In this document: positions 5,624 to 6,530 of the stretch, piece after piece
Position numbering within the stretch: position 1 is the first letter of the stretch
How the letters are laid out: every line of letters begins with the position of its first letter
Assembly (NCBI GenBank): GCA_014384515.1
Contig: JACNFS010000035.1
Coordinates: 1 to 6,530, forward strand
DNA: 6,530 bases
Direction: 5' to 3'
Source of the DNA: Dehalococcoidia bacterium
GTDB taxonomy: Bacteria; Chloroflexota; Dehalococcoidia; GIF9; UBA5629
Notes under the pieces: model-generated
What the model was told of the DNA's origin: nothing
Seen by the model: the letters and a program-made list of their open reading frames with translations, nothing else
Databases searched by the model: none
Made by a program: the position numbers and the translations under genes

Positions 5624-6113
5624 TCTCCTTTCTCAGCGCCCAGAAAACGAAGCAAGCGAGAGCGATTGTTCCCACCGTTATGGCTGAGTCAGCAACGTTG
5701 AATGCCGGCCAGTGATAGCCATGCCACAGGCGAACATCAACAAAGTCAGTAACATAACCAAGGCGGAGGCGGTCTATCAAATTGCCCACAGCACCGCCAA
5801 AAACGAGACCCAAGGCCGACATGCCCAAAACGCCATATTCAGAAAGATAGCGATAAAACAGCAGGATAAGGACTAACCCAACTATGGCAACGAGAGTTAA
5901 CAGGAAAGCTTGATTAGCAAAAAGACCAAAGGCTGACCCAGTATTTTGAACGTGGATCAAGCGTACAAAACCAACTTCTGGGAGCGATTCCCCAAGGGGC
6001 AAATGGGACCTAATCCACAGTTTTGTTGCCTGGTCTATCGCCGCCACAAAGGCGGCAATGAGTAAGAACAACCCTGCCCGCCATCCCCTACCGTGCCGAT
6101 TTACTCCTGGCAT
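5595..6113 (-). CDS. lspA: Lipoprotein signal peptidase (signal peptidase II)
   Basis: This inner-membrane aspartyl protease removes signal peptides from prolipoproteins after diacylglyceryl transfer to the lipobox cysteine. The 172-residue length is typical. Four membrane segments are visible at about 12-30, 68-88, 95-113 and 140-160. The catalytic aspartates are D123 in VTDFVD and D142 in FNVADSAI, with the 19-residue spacing known for the family. Other family motifs are DQATK (27-31), QNTGSAFG (56-63) and GGAVGNLIDR (106-115). The reading frame stays open upstream to 6230. The ATG at 6111-6113 is preferred because the extra 39 residues are Arg-rich, unlike LspA, and lie inside the zinc-finger gene. 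The gene overlaps the upstream zinc-finger gene by 26 bases and rluD by 29. GAGGA abuts the start codon, so coupled translation is likely. Lipoprotein precursors are not encoded in the window. Confidence 0.95.
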   Translation of the reverse strand: MPGVNRHGRGWRAGLFLLIAAFVAAIDQATKLWIRSHLPLGESLPEVGFVRLIHVQNTGSAFGLFANQAFLLTLVAIVGLVLILLFYRYLSEYGVLGMSALGLVFGGAVGNLIDRLRLGYVTDFVDVRLWHGYHWPAFNVADSAITVGTIALACFVFWALRKENGHFSGAGS

Positions 6114-6462
6114 TCCTCGTCTGGCGCCCCTTACACTCCACACAGAAACTCGCCTGGGGTAGCGCCTCAAGCCTGGCTGGCTGTATCTGCTGACCACAAA
6201 GGTCACATACGCCATAGGTGCCAGCTTCATATTTCTCCAGAGCGTGCTCTACTTCAGCTAGAACTTGTGCCAAGTGTTTCTCCAGGGCTAGCCTCTTTTC
6301 TAGCTCAAAGGCTTCAGTCGCCTCCTCTTCCCTTTTACCGAAGGGACTCCCCTCTCGCCTGTCACCAGATGGCCGCATCTCAGCCTCTAGCCGCTCCAGT
6401 TCATCATTCAACCGTGCCCGTTCTTCTTTTAGGCGCTCACAAAGCTCAGCAAAATCGGCCAT
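6088..6462 (-). CDS. DksA/TraR-family C4 zinc-finger protein
   Basis: The family binds the RNA polymerase secondary channel and adjusts transcription, often together with ppGpp. The product is about 124 residues. An N-terminal helical coiled-coil arm (about 3-80, Glu/Arg/Leu-rich) is followed by a C4 zinc finger with C86-x2-C89 and C107-x2-C110, including the family signature IQPARLEALP (93-102). The tip of the arm (around KREEEATEAFE, 43-53) has glutamates where DksA carries its functional aspartate pair, so it is more like the TraR/YteA-type members than true DksA. I therefore leave the gene symbol blank. The ATG at 6460-6462 is preferred over the one at 6481-6483, because the promoter-like sequence just upstream would leave only about six bases of leader for the earlier codon. 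The gene heads a probable operon with lspA and rluD. Confidence 0.9.
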   Translation of the reverse strand: MADFAELCERLKEERARLNDELERLEAEMRPSGDRREGSPFGKREEEATEAFELEKRLALEKHLAQVLAEVEHALEKYEAGTYGVCDLCGQQIQPARLEALPQASFCVECKGRQTRNARSKSAR

Positions 6463-6495
6463 TACGCAAACCTGTCCTAACATACTACAGAAACT

Positions 6496-6524
6496 ATTCT
6501 AGCCTATGCTACATAGCAAAGCAA
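6496..6524 (-). promoter_or_regulatory. Candidate promoter for the zinc-finger-lspA-rluD operon
   Basis: On the minus strand TTGCTT (6519-6524) and TAGAAT (6496-6501) are exactly 17 bases apart. The -10 box matches five of six and the -35 box has the TTG core. Predicted initiation near 6489 leaves about 27 bases before the ATG at 6462. A perfect inverted repeat TGCTA-CA-TAGCA (6507-6518) fills most of the spacer and could be an operator. This is the best promoter match in the window. Confidence 0.5.
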
Positions 6525-6530
6525 GCTAGT

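Noticed and set aside
6114..6230. N-terminal extension of LspA by 39 residues
   Set aside because: It lies wholly inside the zinc-finger gene in another frame, is Arg-rich and unlike any LspA N-terminus. The ATG at 6111-6113 gives a normal 172-residue protein.
6218..6502. Ser-rich plus-strand frame opposite the zinc-finger gene
   Set aside because: Its Ser/Arg-rich composition is the antisense of a Glu/Leu/Arg-rich coiled coil, so it is a shadow.

Overview
The window looks like chromosomal DNA from a bacterium. My best guess is an uncultured member of the Dehalococcoidia (Chloroflexota). That rests on remembered similarity of the GluRS N-terminus and the traR/dksA-lspA-rluD gene neighbourhood, not on a search, so treat it as tentative. 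Eight protein genes fill almost the whole window. I see no tRNA, rRNA, CRISPR array or insertion sequence, and no gene-free stretch longer than about 110 bases.

Layout. (1) 105-2100, minus strand: an RDD-family membrane protein followed by glutamyl-tRNA synthetase (gltX), overlapping by 23 bp. (2) 2209-4248, plus strand: a two-gene unit encoding a split adenosylcobalamin-dependent acyl-CoA mutase, with a 537-residue TIM-barrel subunit and a 135-residue B12-binding subunit. (3) 4348-4626, minus strand: a small, charged, predicted coiled-coil protein of unknown function. (4) 4706-6462, minus strand: an overlapping chain of a DksA/TraR-type C4 zinc-finger protein, signal peptidase II (lspA) and an RluD-family pseudouridine synthase. 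A promoter-like sequence lies just upstream of the zinc-finger gene.

How the genes relate. The minus-strand genes are housekeeping: tRNA charging, lipoprotein processing, rRNA modification and a probable RNA-polymerase-binding regulator. The mutase pair is the accessory element. It is the only plus-strand unit and has no neighbouring gene for an epimerase, MeaB-type GTPase, CoA ligase or acyl-CoA dehydrogenase.

The main point of interest is the mutase large subunit. Its overall fold and the B12 subunit (DxHxxG, SxL, GG) look intact. However, the residues that define catalysis and substrate choice in methylmalonyl-, isobutyryl- and 2-hydroxyisobutyryl-CoA mutases are replaced. The catalytic histidine is Asn220, the carboxylate-binding Tyr/Arg pair is Phe63 and Cys182, and the MTxN active-site strand is rewritten with a one-residue insertion. 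This suggests a functional B12 mutase family with an unassigned substrate rather than a methylmalonyl-CoA mutase.
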